NCBI GenBank assembly: GCA_002341185.1
Contig: DDNP01000003.1
Location: 1 to 64,000 of the forward strand
Direction: 5' to 3'
Length of the DNA: 64,000 nucleotides
Source of the DNA: Candidatus Neomicrothrix sp. UBA2517
Lineage (GTDB): Bacteria; Actinomycetota; Acidimicrobiia; Acidimicrobiales; UBA8592
Below, piece by piece: positions 52,439 through 61,786 of the stretch (positions are counted from its first letter, which is position 1; every line of letters starts with the position of its first letter). Made by a program: the position numbers and the translations under genes. The notes below the pieces were generated by a model that made no database searches, was not told the DNA's origin, and was given only the letters and a program-made list of their open reading frames with translations.

Positions 52439-53197
52439 TTATTCTCGCTGGAAATTAGGATCTCGCCGTTCGGAAGAAGCCGAAGTGCCCTCAATCCAAT
52501 CCTGTGTTTTGACCAAGCGTGATTGTTCAGATGCTTCATGCAGTGTTGCCTTCTCAACTCGGTCAGCGAGGTCACCTCTTAAAGTTTTTCGAATTGACTC
52601 AATTGCTAATGGAGCTGATTTAGCTATTTCTTGAGCGTACGCAGTAGTAGCGTCTCTCAATTCTGCAATCGGGACAAGCTTGTCGCAGAGACCTAGTTCT
52701 GCAGCTTCTTCACCAGTTACTCGTCGTCCTGTAAAGAACATATCGTTACTTGCTTGGGTTCCGATAAGTTCGGGTAAGGTGACGCTCAAACCGAATCCCT
52801 GGTGGAAGCCTAGACGAGAAAAGTTTGCGCTGAACCGGGCTTCTGGGGAAGCGAAACGGAAATCAGCAACTAGCGCAAGTCCTAAGCCGCCCCCAATAGC
52901 AGCTCCTTGGATTGCTGCAATGATGGGTTTACGGCACCTAAAAATGCGAACAGCGCCTGCGTATAAGCCGAGCGTGTCGTTCCCATTAGAACCACCTGAA
53001 AAGTCCGCACCAGCACAAAAGTGCTTACCTTGAGAGCACAACACTGAAACGCGAACATCATCGTTCTCGTCGAGATGTTCAAAAGTATTTGCCAAACCCG
53101 AAATTAGATTAGTGCTAAAAAAATTATTTGGTGGTTTACAGATCTCAACGATTGCTACATGATTTTGTTTATAGGTGACTTTAATTTCGTCCGTCAT
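52439..53197 (-). CDS. Enoyl-CoA hydratase/isomerase family protein
   Basis: Crotonase-fold protein, 252 residues. CSQGKHFCAGADFSGG and AAIQGAAIGGGLGLALVADFR form the oxyanion hole. LGFHQGFGLSVTLPELIG holds the position of the second catalytic residue, which is not a clear glutamate, so isomerase or other crotonase chemistry is possible. It overlaps the dienelactone hydrolase gene by ATGA. Confidence 0.9.
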   Translation of the reverse strand: MTDEIKVTYKQNHVAIVEICKPPNNFFSTNLISGLANTFEHLDENDDVRVSVLCSQGKHFCAGADFSGGSNGNDTLGLYAGAVRIFRCRKPIIAAIQGAAIGGGLGLALVADFRFASPEARFSANFSRLGFHQGFGLSVTLPELIGTQASNDMFFTGRRVTGEEAAELGLCDKLVPIAELRDATTAYAQEIAKSAPLAIESIRKTLRGDLADRVEKATLHEASEQSRLVKTQDWIEGTSASSERRDPNFQRE

Positions 53198-53925
53198 TTG
53201 AGGTTCCTGTCAAATAACGCATGTAATCGTTCCCAATGGCGTTCAGCAGCCCCTTTGTCGTAAATCTTTCCCCGACCCGGAAAAGCAAAACCATGATGTG
53301 CTCCCTCGTACAACTCAACTCTTCCGTTTGCGCCTGATTGCTCAATTTCTGTTGAAACCTGTTCAACCATTTCTAGAGGGACGTACTCATCATATTCTGC
53401 ACACGCTATATATAGCTCAGCATTGGTTTGTGGGAACCCTAAATGTGGCGAGTCATCGGCATCAACCACTAACCGCACACCATATATTGATGCAGCTGCC
53501 TTTACCTGTGATGGGTATGCTGCCGCTACGAACAGTGAAAATGGCCCGCTCATACAGTAGCCAACGCATCCGATTGACTCTTCATCAGCATGTTCATCTG
53601 ATTTGATGAAGTTCAGTATCGCTTCTGTATCTCGGACCACCATTCGGTTTCCAATTCCAGACATCAACGTAAACATCTCTTCAATATTATTTCCGGTTTC
53701 GAAATCTAATTCAAAATTGTCTGTGGTCCGATAGTACAGATTAGGAAGAACAACGTAGTACCCAGTCGTTGCAAGGCGTCGTGCCATATCATGAAGCTCC
53801 TCGCGTTTTCCCGGGGCATCCATAAAGAACAAGATGGCAGGGAAAGGACCGTTTTCTTCTGGGTGACATATGAACGACCCCATCAAACCTTCAGTTGTTT
53901 GGATATCAACATGATGTTCAATCAT
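53194..53925 (-). CDS. Dienelactone hydrolase family protein
   Basis: Alpha/beta hydrolase, 243 residues. The nucleophile elbow GCVGYCMSGPFSL has Cys, as in true dienelactone hydrolases. ACAEYDEYVPLEMV holds the Asp, and GAHHGFAFPGRG the His. The N-terminal EGLMGSFICHPEENGPFPAIL is typical. Substrate unknown. First gene of a two-gene minus operon. Confidence 0.9.
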   Translation of the reverse strand: MIEHHVDIQTTEGLMGSFICHPEENGPFPAILFFMDAPGKREELHDMARRLATTGYYVVLPNLYYRTTDNFELDFETGNNIEEMFTLMSGIGNRMVVRDTEAILNFIKSDEHADEESIGCVGYCMSGPFSLFVAAAYPSQVKAAASIYGVRLVVDADDSPHLGFPQTNAELYIACAEYDEYVPLEMVEQVSTEIEQSGANGRVELYEGAHHGFAFPGRGKIYDKGAAERHWERLHALFDRNLK

Positions 53926-53931
53926 GTTGCG

Positions 53932-53937
53932 AGCTTA
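53932..53937 (-). promoter_or_regulatory. -10 box directly before the dienelactone hydrolase gene
   Basis: On the minus strand TAAGCT ends six bases before ATG 53925, with no Shine-Dalgarno. Leaderless-type signal. Confidence 0.4.
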
Positions 53938-54025
53938 ATTCCTTATTTTTCAAAAGGCTTGTTTGACTCTGAAAAAGACAAAGCAGTGACCTTCGCGCTA
54001 TACATATAAGAAGTGAGGGATTTGT

Positions 54026-54841
54026 ATGATTGATTTATCAGGAAAGACGGCTTTAGTTACCGGAGCAGCATCAGGCATTGGATATGGCATGGCAAAGAGG
54101 CTGGCTGAATGCGGAGCTAACGTTGCACTTTGCGACATTGAGTCGAATGTGAAAGAAATTGCAAACGAAATAGGAAATGTGACAAGCACTAAGGTGAAGT
54201 CGGCTGTTGTTGACGTTAGAGAGGCATCCCAAATTTTTGCATTTACCAACGAAGTGGTTGATGAATTCTCTAGTCTGGATATTGTCGTTGCGAATGCTGG
54301 GGTTTGGACTTCTACAGACCCTGTAGAGGACTCACAGGAAAAGGCTGTCTCTGACTGGGATCTGCTCGTTGATACGAATCTTAAAGGTATCTTTCTCACA
54401 GGTAGAGCAGCAATTCCTCACTTCGTGAAAGGTAGGCGAGGATTCATTCTTAATATTGCTACTGACCACATTTGTCCCCCTCCAGGTTTTGCAACCGGGG
54501 GCGGTACACGAATGGATATTTATGATGCCTCCAAATGGGGAATAAACGGTCTTACACAAAGCTGGGCAAAACGTCTCAGCGCAGATAATGTGCGCGTTAA
54601 CGCTTTTTGCATGGATGCAACTGATTCAGAGATGATCAGGTACGCGTCACAGAAATTCAATCGACAAATGTCCGAAGAGGTAGTTGATTCATGGATGAAA
54701 CCTCACCAGCTCGCAGACCTGATGCTAGAGCTTTATGACGAGGGCTCTGATGGGCGTACAGGCGAAAATATTGGTATCTGGTTAAACCACCCGATAGAGC
54801 TCCCTCCACGGCAGGGAATTCTGCCGTCCCGTCACCCATAA
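54026..54841 (+). CDS. Short-chain dehydrogenase/reductase
   Basis: Rossmann-fold NAD(P)-dependent oxidoreductase, 271 residues. The cofactor motif is VTGAASGIGYGMAKRL, and DIE after strand 2 suggests NAD preference. VANAGVW follows. The catalytic Tyr/Lys are in YDASKWGING. The usual catalytic serine region reads NIATDHICPPPG, so Ser seems replaced by Thr, with a longer loop before Tyr. GTGAGGGA precedes ATG 54026. Forms a unit with the LLM gene. Confidence 0.9.
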   Translation: MIDLSGKTALVTGAASGIGYGMAKRLAECGANVALCDIESNVKEIANEIGNVTSTKVKSAVVDVREASQIFAFTNEVVDEFSSLDIVVANAGVWTSTDPVEDSQEKAVSDWDLLVDTNLKGIFLTGRAAIPHFVKGRRGFILNIATDHICPPPGFATGGGTRMDIYDASKWGINGLTQSWAKRLSADNVRVNAFCMDATDSEMIRYASQKFNRQMSEEVVDSWMKPHQLADLMLELYDEGSDGRTGENIGIWLNHPIELPPRQGILPSRHP

Positions 54842-54848
54842 GAACATC

Positions 54849-55742
54849 ATGCGAGTAGGGGTTTCACTATCGTCAACATCTTTCGAAAACGATCCTCATA
54901 CAGGTGCGAATGCCTTAGTTGAGAGGGCGCGAGTAGCGAATCAAGCAAAGTTAGACCTTCTTTCGCTAGGGGATCATCATTTGACACCTGTGAACTATTT
55001 CCAAAACGTTCCCATGCTTGGCCGTTTGATGGCTGAGTGGAATTCCGGTCCGGTAGGATGCTTGTTTCTGTTGCCGCTTTGGAATCCTGTGCTGGTCGCG
55101 GAACAAGTGGGAACTTTAGCTGCTTTAACTCAGTCAACATTTGTTCTTCAAACAGGTGTTGGGGACGGGCAGGATACGTTTGAAGCCATGGGCGTAACCC
55201 TCAAGACTAGGGGAACATCACTTGAGGAAAGCATAACTGAGATTAAAGATATTTTTGAGCGTCGGGGAGTGAAAGGAAACCCAGACCTGCAGGTTAACCC
55301 GATTCCCAACCAGAAAGTTGAATGGTGGATTGGAGCAAGTACGAGTACTAAAGGGATCCAACGTGCAGCAATAATGGGGGATGCGTGGTACGCCGCACCA
55401 TTCCTGAACCCCGCAAAGGCAGAAGAATTACTTGCTCATTATCTACAAGCCTGTGAAAAACACGGGAAGCAGCCACGTCCAGTTATCCGTAAAGACGTCA
55501 TTATTCTTCAAGATGGAGAGAAAGCATTGGAAATGGGGTCTCAGATTATCCAACGCGGTTACCGAGGTATGAAAAGTGATGCGGTCATAGTCGGTAATCC
55601 CATTCAAGCTGCTGAACAATTACGCCCTTTCAAGGACATGGGCTTCACAGATGTCACATGCAGATGCATGAGCATTCCTCACGAAGAGACACTTGAATCT
55701 ATATCACTATTAGCCGAAGTACGAGAATTGCTGAATAACTAG
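54849..55742 (+). CDS. LLM class flavin-dependent oxidoreductase
   Basis: Luciferase-like monooxygenase fold, 297 residues, likely using F420 or FMN. MRVGVSLSSTSF, LDLLSLGDHHL and LTQSTFVLQTGVGDG are family segments; KVEWWIGASTSTKGIQRAA the C-terminal core. It follows the SDR by seven bases. Its stop overlaps that of the convergent gene in the tetranucleotide CTAG. Substrate unknown. Confidence 0.88.
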   Translation: MRVGVSLSSTSFENDPHTGANALVERARVANQAKLDLLSLGDHHLTPVNYFQNVPMLGRLMAEWNSGPVGCLFLLPLWNPVLVAEQVGTLAALTQSTFVLQTGVGDGQDTFEAMGVTLKTRGTSLEESITEIKDIFERRGVKGNPDLQVNPIPNQKVEWWIGASTSTKGIQRAAIMGDAWYAAPFLNPAKAEELLAHYLQACEKHGKQPRPVIRKDVIILQDGEKALEMGSQIIQRGYRGMKSDAVIVGNPIQAAEQLRPFKDMGFTDVTCRCMSIPHEETLESISLLAEVRELLNN

Positions 55743-56599
55743 TTTCTAGGCCATACTCTCGGGCAGTATTCGTGTGTGAGAATATCTCCCTCGGTGATTG
55801 TTTCGTGATGTGATTTCAGCGGGGCACCTCGCCTGAGAAGATATCTGGCGTCGTCTCCACAGTACCGAATAGAGATAGCCCTCCGAGACTGGCTTACTGA
55901 CCTATTCGCTGATGCTCCGTGGAGGGTGCGGGCATGATGAATGCTAATGTCACCCACTAATAAGGTAGGTGCGACAACATCTTCTGAAGCGACTGCTGGA
56001 ACCCGTTTCCCCTCAGTGTTTGGAAGAGGCTTATCTGAAACAAACCAGTTTGGTCGATACGCAGTTTTATCCTCATGTGACCCTTTCACAAACCGAATCG
56101 CACCAGTAGCTGGAGAGGCGTAATCAAGGGGAACCCAAACCGTGCAAACCTGTTCTCCACTTACATGAAAATAAGACAGGTCCTTATGAAAAGCTGTTTC
56201 TTCAGCGGTATTTGGTTCCTTCACTAAAACAGAATCTTCATATAACCACAACGACTTGCTTTGAAGGACACGCGCCACAATCTCTGGGATAACGGAGTTG
56301 CAAGCAAAGTTTTCAAAATCACTATCATCAACCCAATGATCAGTTCCAGCAATGAAACGTCCAACTTTCTCATTTGCAGAAATATTTTCATCGGTAAGAG
56401 CAGTTTCCGGAGTAATGATGGATCCTAGCTCTGAGAGATCAGTCCCATCTTTGGCTAACACCCGACTGATCGCAGCTTCCATAGATAAAACATAAGTAGG
56501 GTCAATGACGTTTCTAAGGACAACAAAACCGTCATCCCAAAATTTTTCAATTTCAGTTTCTTCTACAATTCCACGATGTTCGCTCACCTTGCTAGCCAT
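55739..56599 (-). CDS. Phytanoyl-CoA dioxygenase family protein
   Basis: Fe(II)/2-oxoglutarate oxygenase, 286 residues. The iron facial triad is His and Asp in AFHKDLSYFHV and the distal His in ISIHHARTLHGASANRS; the Arg of SRRAISIRY fits 2-oxoglutarate binding. FVKGSHEDK is the family turn. Probably hydroxylates a lipid-like acyl or small molecule. Last gene of the S9 peptidase-CoA transferase operon (overlap of eight bases). Confidence 0.9.
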   Translation of the reverse strand: MASKVSEHRGIVEETEIEKFWDDGFVVLRNVIDPTYVLSMEAAISRVLAKDGTDLSELGSIITPETALTDENISANEKVGRFIAGTDHWVDDSDFENFACNSVIPEIVARVLQSKSLWLYEDSVLVKEPNTAEETAFHKDLSYFHVSGEQVCTVWVPLDYASPATGAIRFVKGSHEDKTAYRPNWFVSDKPLPNTEGKRVPAVASEDVVAPTLLVGDISIHHARTLHGASANRSVSQSRRAISIRYCGDDARYLLRRGAPLKSHHETITEGDILTHEYCPRVWPRN

Positions 56600-57806
56600 T
56601 TACGATTCTGTTGTCGTAGAGCCGCCCTATTTCTGTGTCCGAAAGTTGAAGGATATCTGCGAGTATTTCTGTTGTGTGTTCTCCTAGTCGTGGAGCTGGT
56701 AGAGGTGCCGAGCGACCTAGCTCTTGGAAATTAAGGGGGCTGCCGGGCGTAAGATATTTACCGATACCTTGTTGGTTGATTTTTGTAAACATCGGATTGG
56801 ATTCAGATGCACGTCGATCATTTTCTACTAGTTCTTTGAAAGTCTGATATGGCCCCCAGCAAACGCCCAGATCATCCCAAACTTGTTGTATTTCGGCAAA
56901 GCTTTTCTTCTGGCACCATGCTTCTATATACGGGTGAATACGTTCTCGAATTTTGAAACGATCACCTTCATTTTCTAATAAATCAAGCGCTTCTTGTTTT
57001 GCGACTTGTTCCATAGCTTCTGTCATCTCGCATGCAGAGCATAGGGCTTGCCATTGTTTTTTTGTTATCGCTACTGCGATTACTCTTTTTCCGTCAGCTG
57101 TTGTGTAGTCCCGTCCGAGAGCGCCGTAGAGTTCATTTCCGATACGTTCGCGTTCAGAGCCAAGAATCTGTGCCTCTGCGATGTGTCCAAGGGCAGCAAC
57201 GGCAGAAAGTGCAACGTCGCTGAGGGCTAATTTGATGAATTGTCCATTATTTGTTTGATCTCTATGGCGACCCGCAGCAAGTAAACCCATTGCTGCTGTC
57301 TGCCCACACACGATATCCCATGCGGGCAGCACATGGTTTATAACACCGTCGTACCCCCCTGGTCCTGTGACGGAGGGGTAACCCATGGCTGAATTGACTG
57401 TGTAGTCAAGGGCGGTTGAACCATCATGATTTCCTATTATGTTCAGCATGATCAGATCTTCACGAGTTGCGCTAAGGTTTTCATAAGATAACCAACCTTT
57501 AGCGGGGAAGTTCGTCAGGAAATAGCCGGAATCCTCACCGTGTGCTCCAATTAACTCTATAAGTAATTCCTGTCCTTGTTCAGATCGGAAATCGACTTGA
57601 ATAGATTTCTTTCCTTTATTAAGTCCAGCCCAGTAAAGCGATAACCCATCTTCAGTCAATGGCCACCGCTTATAGTCGAGACCTCCACCTATAGGGTCAA
57701 ATCGAATGACTTCGGCCCCTAGTTGGGCGAGGGTCATTCCCCCAGAAGGCGCAGCAACAAACGCCGACCCTTCAATGACTCTCATGCCAGTAAGTGGACC
57801 ACTCAT
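56592..57806 (-). CDS. Class III CoA-transferase (CaiB/BaiF family)
   Basis: 404 residues. The N-terminal GMRVIEGSAFVAAPSGGMTLAQLGAEVIRFD and the segment LYWAGLNKGKKSIQVDFRS are typical. The catalytic aspartate is expected in the region NHVLPAWDIVCGQTAAM. Transfers CoA between carboxylic acids or racemises 2-methylacyl-CoA; the group cannot be settled by eye. ATGA overlap with the S9 peptidase gene upstream. Confidence 0.9.
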   Translation of the reverse strand: MSGPLTGMRVIEGSAFVAAPSGGMTLAQLGAEVIRFDPIGGGLDYKRWPLTEDGLSLYWAGLNKGKKSIQVDFRSEQGQELLIELIGAHGEDSGYFLTNFPAKGWLSYENLSATREDLIMLNIIGNHDGSTALDYTVNSAMGYPSVTGPGGYDGVINHVLPAWDIVCGQTAAMGLLAAGRHRDQTNNGQFIKLALSDVALSAVAALGHIAEAQILGSERERIGNELYGALGRDYTTADGKRVIAVAITKKQWQALCSACEMTEAMEQVAKQEALDLLENEGDRFKIRERIHPYIEAWCQKKSFAEIQQVWDDLGVCWGPYQTFKELVENDRRASESNPMFTKINQQGIGKYLTPGSPLNFQELGRSAPLPAPRLGEHTTEILADILQLSDTEIGRLYDNRIVNG

Positions 57807-59896
57807 TCGTTCCCCTCTGTTTTAATTCCTAAAGATCTTTCTATAAAACTCAACTGTATTCGTAAAAGGTTCTCAGCAACAGTTTCTTGTGGGGTCATAT
57901 GTGTGACTCCGGTGAGTGGCAGAACCTCATGATATCTACCTGCTTCAAGCAAGGCCTGAGATAATTGAAAGGTGTGAGCAGCCACAACATTGTCATCGGC
58001 CAACCCATGAATCAGAAGTAGAGGCCGTTCAAGTTTGTGCGCTTCGTTGCACAAGTTTGTCTTGATGTAATTCTCTGGTTTCGTTTCAGGGTGCCCAAGG
58101 TACCGTTCAGTATAATGTGTGTCATAGAGTGACCAGTCAGTAACAGGGGCTCCTGCAACAGCAGCGTGGAATACACCGGGGCTTCTAATCACAGCTAAAG
58201 CGGCCAAATATCCACCATAAGACCATCCGCGAATCGCAACCCTATCTAAGTCAATGAAATCATAGATTGACGCAACACTATGAAGAGCATCAATTTGGTC
58301 CGCTAGAGCGCTGGTGGCGAGGTCCCCATAAACCTCTCTTTCAAAAGAAGGGGAGCGTCCGGGTGTTCCCCTTCCATCCGTTACGACAACAGCAAAGCCT
58401 TGATCAGCGAACCATTGTGACACTCCGTAGAGGCCGCGCGCATTTCGAACCCGTTGAGCGTGAGGACCCCCATATGGATCAAGCAAAACAGGGAGATTAG
58501 TCGCACCATCATGATCTGCCGGCAGAAGTAACACGGTTTCAAGATCTAGCTCTCCTGCCTTATGGAAGAAACTATTGAGTGAAATGTTAGGGATCTCTGA
58601 ATGATCCTGAATCTCAGCAATGAGCTCATTGTCCTTATAGAAATCTGTTCTCACTCCATGGAAGTCCATACTTCTGCGCTGAATGACCATTAATGAATTA
58701 TTGGCAACAGCTTCGTGAACTCCCCCAATTTCCGTAATTAACGTGGTCTCGCCGGACACAGTCACGCGACATATCTGTTGATCTAAGGGATTCGGACTAC
58801 ATGTAGCTAGAAGCCCATCCTCGTTGCAATGTATCAGGGACCGTATTTGAAGTTCCTCAGGGGAACAAGGGTTCCCATCAATTACAACTCTTCTTGCCTC
58901 ACCCCGATCTTCAATCGTGACGATCCGGTCTCCAATTACTTTTGGAGCACCAGGAACAATTTCGACCCAGCACTCATTTTCCCATTGATATATTTCTTCA
59001 ATAGAACCATCTGTCGTGTCGACATGGAGTATGCCTGTTGTTTTTTGATCACGTGTTTGAACAGTTGCAAAAATGACATTTGGGTCAGTCCATTGGATAC
59101 TGACAAGATATTCCCATGTATTATTCTGATTCCAGTCAACAGGGACCGATTCTCCATCTAATGAATAGATTCTGAGTCCGACATTGGGGTTCTCTGTTCC
59201 GGCTTTTGGGTATTTTATCACAACTGGCGCATCGCTAGGATCTGAAGAATTGAGGATATGCCATGAAAGAACGTTAGATTCGTCAATGCTCGTGACTAGT
59301 AGTTTGTTGTTATTCGGGGACCACCAATATCCCCTTCGTCTGCCCATCTCTTCGGCAGCGATGAAGTCAGCAATACCATATAATTTTTCATCTGTTTTAG
59401 GAGGGGTAACAGCGTGATCGTTTCCGTTTTCGTCAACATATCTCAATTGGCCTTCTGAAACATATGCGATCAGGTTTCCGTTTGGGCTTATTTGTGGGTC
59501 GAAGATATCTCTATCCAACTTGAAATCAGATACCTCGGAGGACTCAACCCCGATTTTAAATAGTGACTTGTTAGATGCAAAGGCTATGTTCGGTGAATGA
59601 CTGTTCGCACTGTACGATACGATTCCGGCCCCTATTTCTCGAACCCGTTCACGGCGAGCTTGTTCTTCGCGTGAAATAGTCTCACCACTACCGCTATTTA
59701 TTAAAGTTTCAAGATCAGCAATCACTTTTGTTTGACCTGAAGAAGCACTCCAAGCCCACAGTTTATTCAATGGGTCATTCCCCGAATTTGATTGCAAGAA
59801 CGTGACCCAATCTCCACCAGCAGACAAGGAAAAGGATCGTGGCGCACCAATAGTAAATCTTCGTGTTCTAGCGTTTTGTCTCGGGAATGATTCCAT
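57803..59896 (-). CDS. S9 family prolyl oligopeptidase (dipeptidyl-peptidase IV-like)
   Basis: 697 residues from ATG 59896 (TTG 59899 is adjacent). The N-terminal 400 or so residues form a beta-propeller with WSPNNNKLLVTSIDES and related blade repeats; EEMGRRRGYWWSP is typical of DPP-IV-like members. The C-terminal hydrolase has the nucleophile in IRGWSYGGYLAAL, Asp in HGLADDNV, and His in GVTHMTPQ. No signal peptide is evident, so it is probably cytosolic. First gene of a three-gene minus operon. Confidence 0.93.
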   Translation of the reverse strand: MESFPRQNARTRRFTIGAPRSFSLSAGGDWVTFLQSNSGNDPLNKLWAWSASSGQTKVIADLETLINSGSGETISREEQARRERVREIGAGIVSYSANSHSPNIAFASNKSLFKIGVESSEVSDFKLDRDIFDPQISPNGNLIAYVSEGQLRYVDENGNDHAVTPPKTDEKLYGIADFIAAEEMGRRRGYWWSPNNNKLLVTSIDESNVLSWHILNSSDPSDAPVVIKYPKAGTENPNVGLRIYSLDGESVPVDWNQNNTWEYLVSIQWTDPNVIFATVQTRDQKTTGILHVDTTDGSIEEIYQWENECWVEIVPGAPKVIGDRIVTIEDRGEARRVVIDGNPCSPEELQIRSLIHCNEDGLLATCSPNPLDQQICRVTVSGETTLITEIGGVHEAVANNSLMVIQRRSMDFHGVRTDFYKDNELIAEIQDHSEIPNISLNSFFHKAGELDLETVLLLPADHDGATNLPVLLDPYGGPHAQRVRNARGLYGVSQWFADQGFAVVVTDGRGTPGRSPSFEREVYGDLATSALADQIDALHSVASIYDFIDLDRVAIRGWSYGGYLAALAVIRSPGVFHAAVAGAPVTDWSLYDTHYTERYLGHPETKPENYIKTNLCNEAHKLERPLLLIHGLADDNVVAAHTFQLSQALLEAGRYHEVLPLTGVTHMTPQETVAENLLRIQLSFIERSLGIKTEGNE

Positions 59897-59953
59897 CAAT
59901 ATTTTTTTCCTTATCTTCTTCCACGATATTCGCTACAAACAGGTTCTTCACCA

Positions 59954-59959
59954 TAGAAT
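59954..59959 (+). promoter_or_regulatory. -10 box directly before the second acyl-CoA dehydrogenase
   Basis: TAGAAT ends seven bases before ATG 59967, with no Shine-Dalgarno between. It lies in the 70-base divergent region shared with the S9 peptidase gene. Confidence 0.4.
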
Positions 59960-59966
59960 CCGAGTA

Positions 59967-61181
59967 ATGACTAGAGATCAAAATATGGAAGAACAATACC
60001 GCCTTAAGACTAAGCAGTGGCTTAAAGACAACATTGACCCTCTCAAAGAACGACAACCCTTCTCAACTCTTCATTGGATGCCGAGTAAAGAAACCGAAAA
60101 CAATCACCACAACGCATGCCAACAACTGCAAATGGGACTGTACGAAGCAGGCTTTGCAGGAACTACCGTTCCTACCGAATACGGCGGTCATGGTGGTGAA
60201 GCATGGATGCAAAAAATCTTCCGTGAAGAATCAGCAGGTTATCAAGTACATACTGGCTTTTATCACTCAATAATCTCGATGGCCCTTCCAGCATTACTTA
60301 AATACGGAACAGAAAATCAAAAACAAGAGCACATTAAGAAGCTAATAAGTGGTGAAGTTAGCTGGTGTCAATTATTTAGTGAACCTGGCGCAGGTAGTGA
60401 CTTAGCTGGGCTTGGAGCTAAGGCTGAACTTGATGGTGATGAATTTGTGATACATGGACAAAAGGTGTGGAATTCTGCCGCAATGTACGCCGATATGGGA
60501 ATCCTGCTCGTGAGAACAAACCCAAATGCGCATAAACACGAAGGTATAACATTTCTGCTATTTGATATGCACCAACCGGGCGTTGAAGTTCGGCCACTCA
60601 TACAAGCACATGGTGCAGGGCACTTCGCTGAAGTTTTTTTGGACGGAGCACGGTGTCATATCCAGAATGTGCTCGGAGAAATAGATAAGGGGTGGGGGCC
60701 AGCTCGTGTAGTAATGAGTAACGAGTCCGCCATGATTGGCGGAGCCGCAGGAGATAATCCAAGTCAACTAATACAATTGTCGCAAAGTCTAAGTAGGAAT
60801 CACGAGCCTGTTTTACGGCAAAAGTTAGCAAACGTGTATGCCAGAAATAAACTTCTCAAACTCATGAGTGAAAGAATCTCTGTAGCTGTGCGTAACGGAC
60901 AGATGCCACCTATTCATCCTTCGATCGTTAAACTCTTTGTTGCTCAGAATAGAAGGATTGAAGGTGACCTTGCCCAAGAAATTTTAGGTGCAGCTGGTGT
61001 AGTAACTTCGCACACCGCAAGCGAGTGGGCAATGGAAGTGCTGCATTCACGATACCCGATATCTATTGGCGGAGGGACAGATGAAGTCCACCACAATAAT
61101 TTAGGGGAGCAGGCACTAGGATTGCCCAGAGATATTCGCGTTGATAGAGGGATCCCATGGAAAGACATTCCAAAGGGATAA
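59967..61181 (+). CDS. Acyl-CoA dehydrogenase family protein
   Basis: 404 residues from ATG 59967 (MTRDQNMEEQYRLK); ATG 59985 is an alternative, and the frame open to 59802 runs antisense into the S9 gene. WCQLFSEPGAGSDLAGLGAKA and IHGQKVWNSAA form the FAD domain. The C-terminal block reads SIGGGTDEVHHNNLGEQALGLP, with Gly where the other acyl-CoA dehydrogenase of this window has the catalytic Glu. The base may therefore differ, or a partner subunit may be needed. It overlaps the EthD-like gene by 25 bases. Confidence 0.92.
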   Translation: MTRDQNMEEQYRLKTKQWLKDNIDPLKERQPFSTLHWMPSKETENNHHNACQQLQMGLYEAGFAGTTVPTEYGGHGGEAWMQKIFREESAGYQVHTGFYHSIISMALPALLKYGTENQKQEHIKKLISGEVSWCQLFSEPGAGSDLAGLGAKAELDGDEFVIHGQKVWNSAAMYADMGILLVRTNPNAHKHEGITFLLFDMHQPGVEVRPLIQAHGAGHFAEVFLDGARCHIQNVLGEIDKGWGPARVVMSNESAMIGGAAGDNPSQLIQLSQSLSRNHEPVLRQKLANVYARNKLLKLMSERISVAVRNGQMPPIHPSIVKLFVAQNRRIEGDLAQEILGAAGVVTSHTASEWAMEVLHSRYPISIGGGTDEVHHNNLGEQALGLPRDIRVDRGIPWKDIPKG

Positions 61182-61786
61182 CCCAAAATCCCTGTTACGC
61201 GCACATATTTTTTACCGACGCGCCAGAGAATACAGATTACGAAGGCAATTCGGATATCCTTTCTGTCGATATTTTGACTGATCAGTCACCGCTTGAAGAA
61301 TTACGAAGAATATCAAATTTGAAACCCCGGTTTTCTGGTATTGTTTGGTCCCTAACGCCACACATTCAAGCTGATTTTGGGGTAGCTGTTATGAAAAAAT
61401 TTAGTTGGGACAACAGAACAGCTAATTCCTTTCCGAAGTTCGGGGGAGTAAAGCAAATTTCTCTTGTAAGCAAAAAAAATAACCTAGATATCAATACGTT
61501 TCATAACCGATACCAAGCACATGAATCTATAGCTCGGCAGCATCACGGAATGCAGGCTTATGCGCAAAGCATGCATATTGAGCCCATTTATGGAAATCAT
61601 CCTGATGGAAGTGAAATCAATGCGATTAGCGAATTATGGTTTGGAACCAGAAATGACTGGAACGAACGATTCTATTTAGAAGCATCGAGTGCTGAGGTGG
61701 TAAAAAGAGATACCGAGGGATTTATTAACTTTGGTAAAACTCAATCAGCTATAGTCACTGAGATAACGCACAGAAAGTATTTATGA
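61157..61786 (+). CDS. EthD domain-containing protein
   Basis: 209 residues, start ATG 61157 inside the previous gene; a later start cannot be excluded, as the first 25 residues look untypical. The C-terminal half (about 100-190) is an EthD/dimeric ferredoxin-like domain (VKQISLVSKKNNLDINTFHN, YQAHESIARQHHGMQAYAQS, INAISELWFG). The N-terminal half probably is a second, degenerate copy of the same fold. EthD proteins accompany oxidative degradation pathways; function unknown. ATGA overlap with the hydrolase gene. Confidence 0.78.
   Translation: MERHSKGITQNPCYAHIFFTDAPENTDYEGNSDILSVDILTDQSPLEELRRISNLKPRFSGIVWSLTPHIQADFGVAVMKKFSWDNRTANSFPKFGGVKQISLVSKKNNLDINTFHNRYQAHESIARQHHGMQAYAQSMHIEPIYGNHPDGSEINAISELWFGTRNDWNERFYLEASSAEVVKRDTEGFINFGKTQSAIVTEITHRKYL

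Noticed and set aside
59802..59966. Extended N-terminus of the second acyl-CoA dehydrogenase
   Set aside because: It is antisense to the S9 peptidase start and its residues do not fit the dehydrogenase family.
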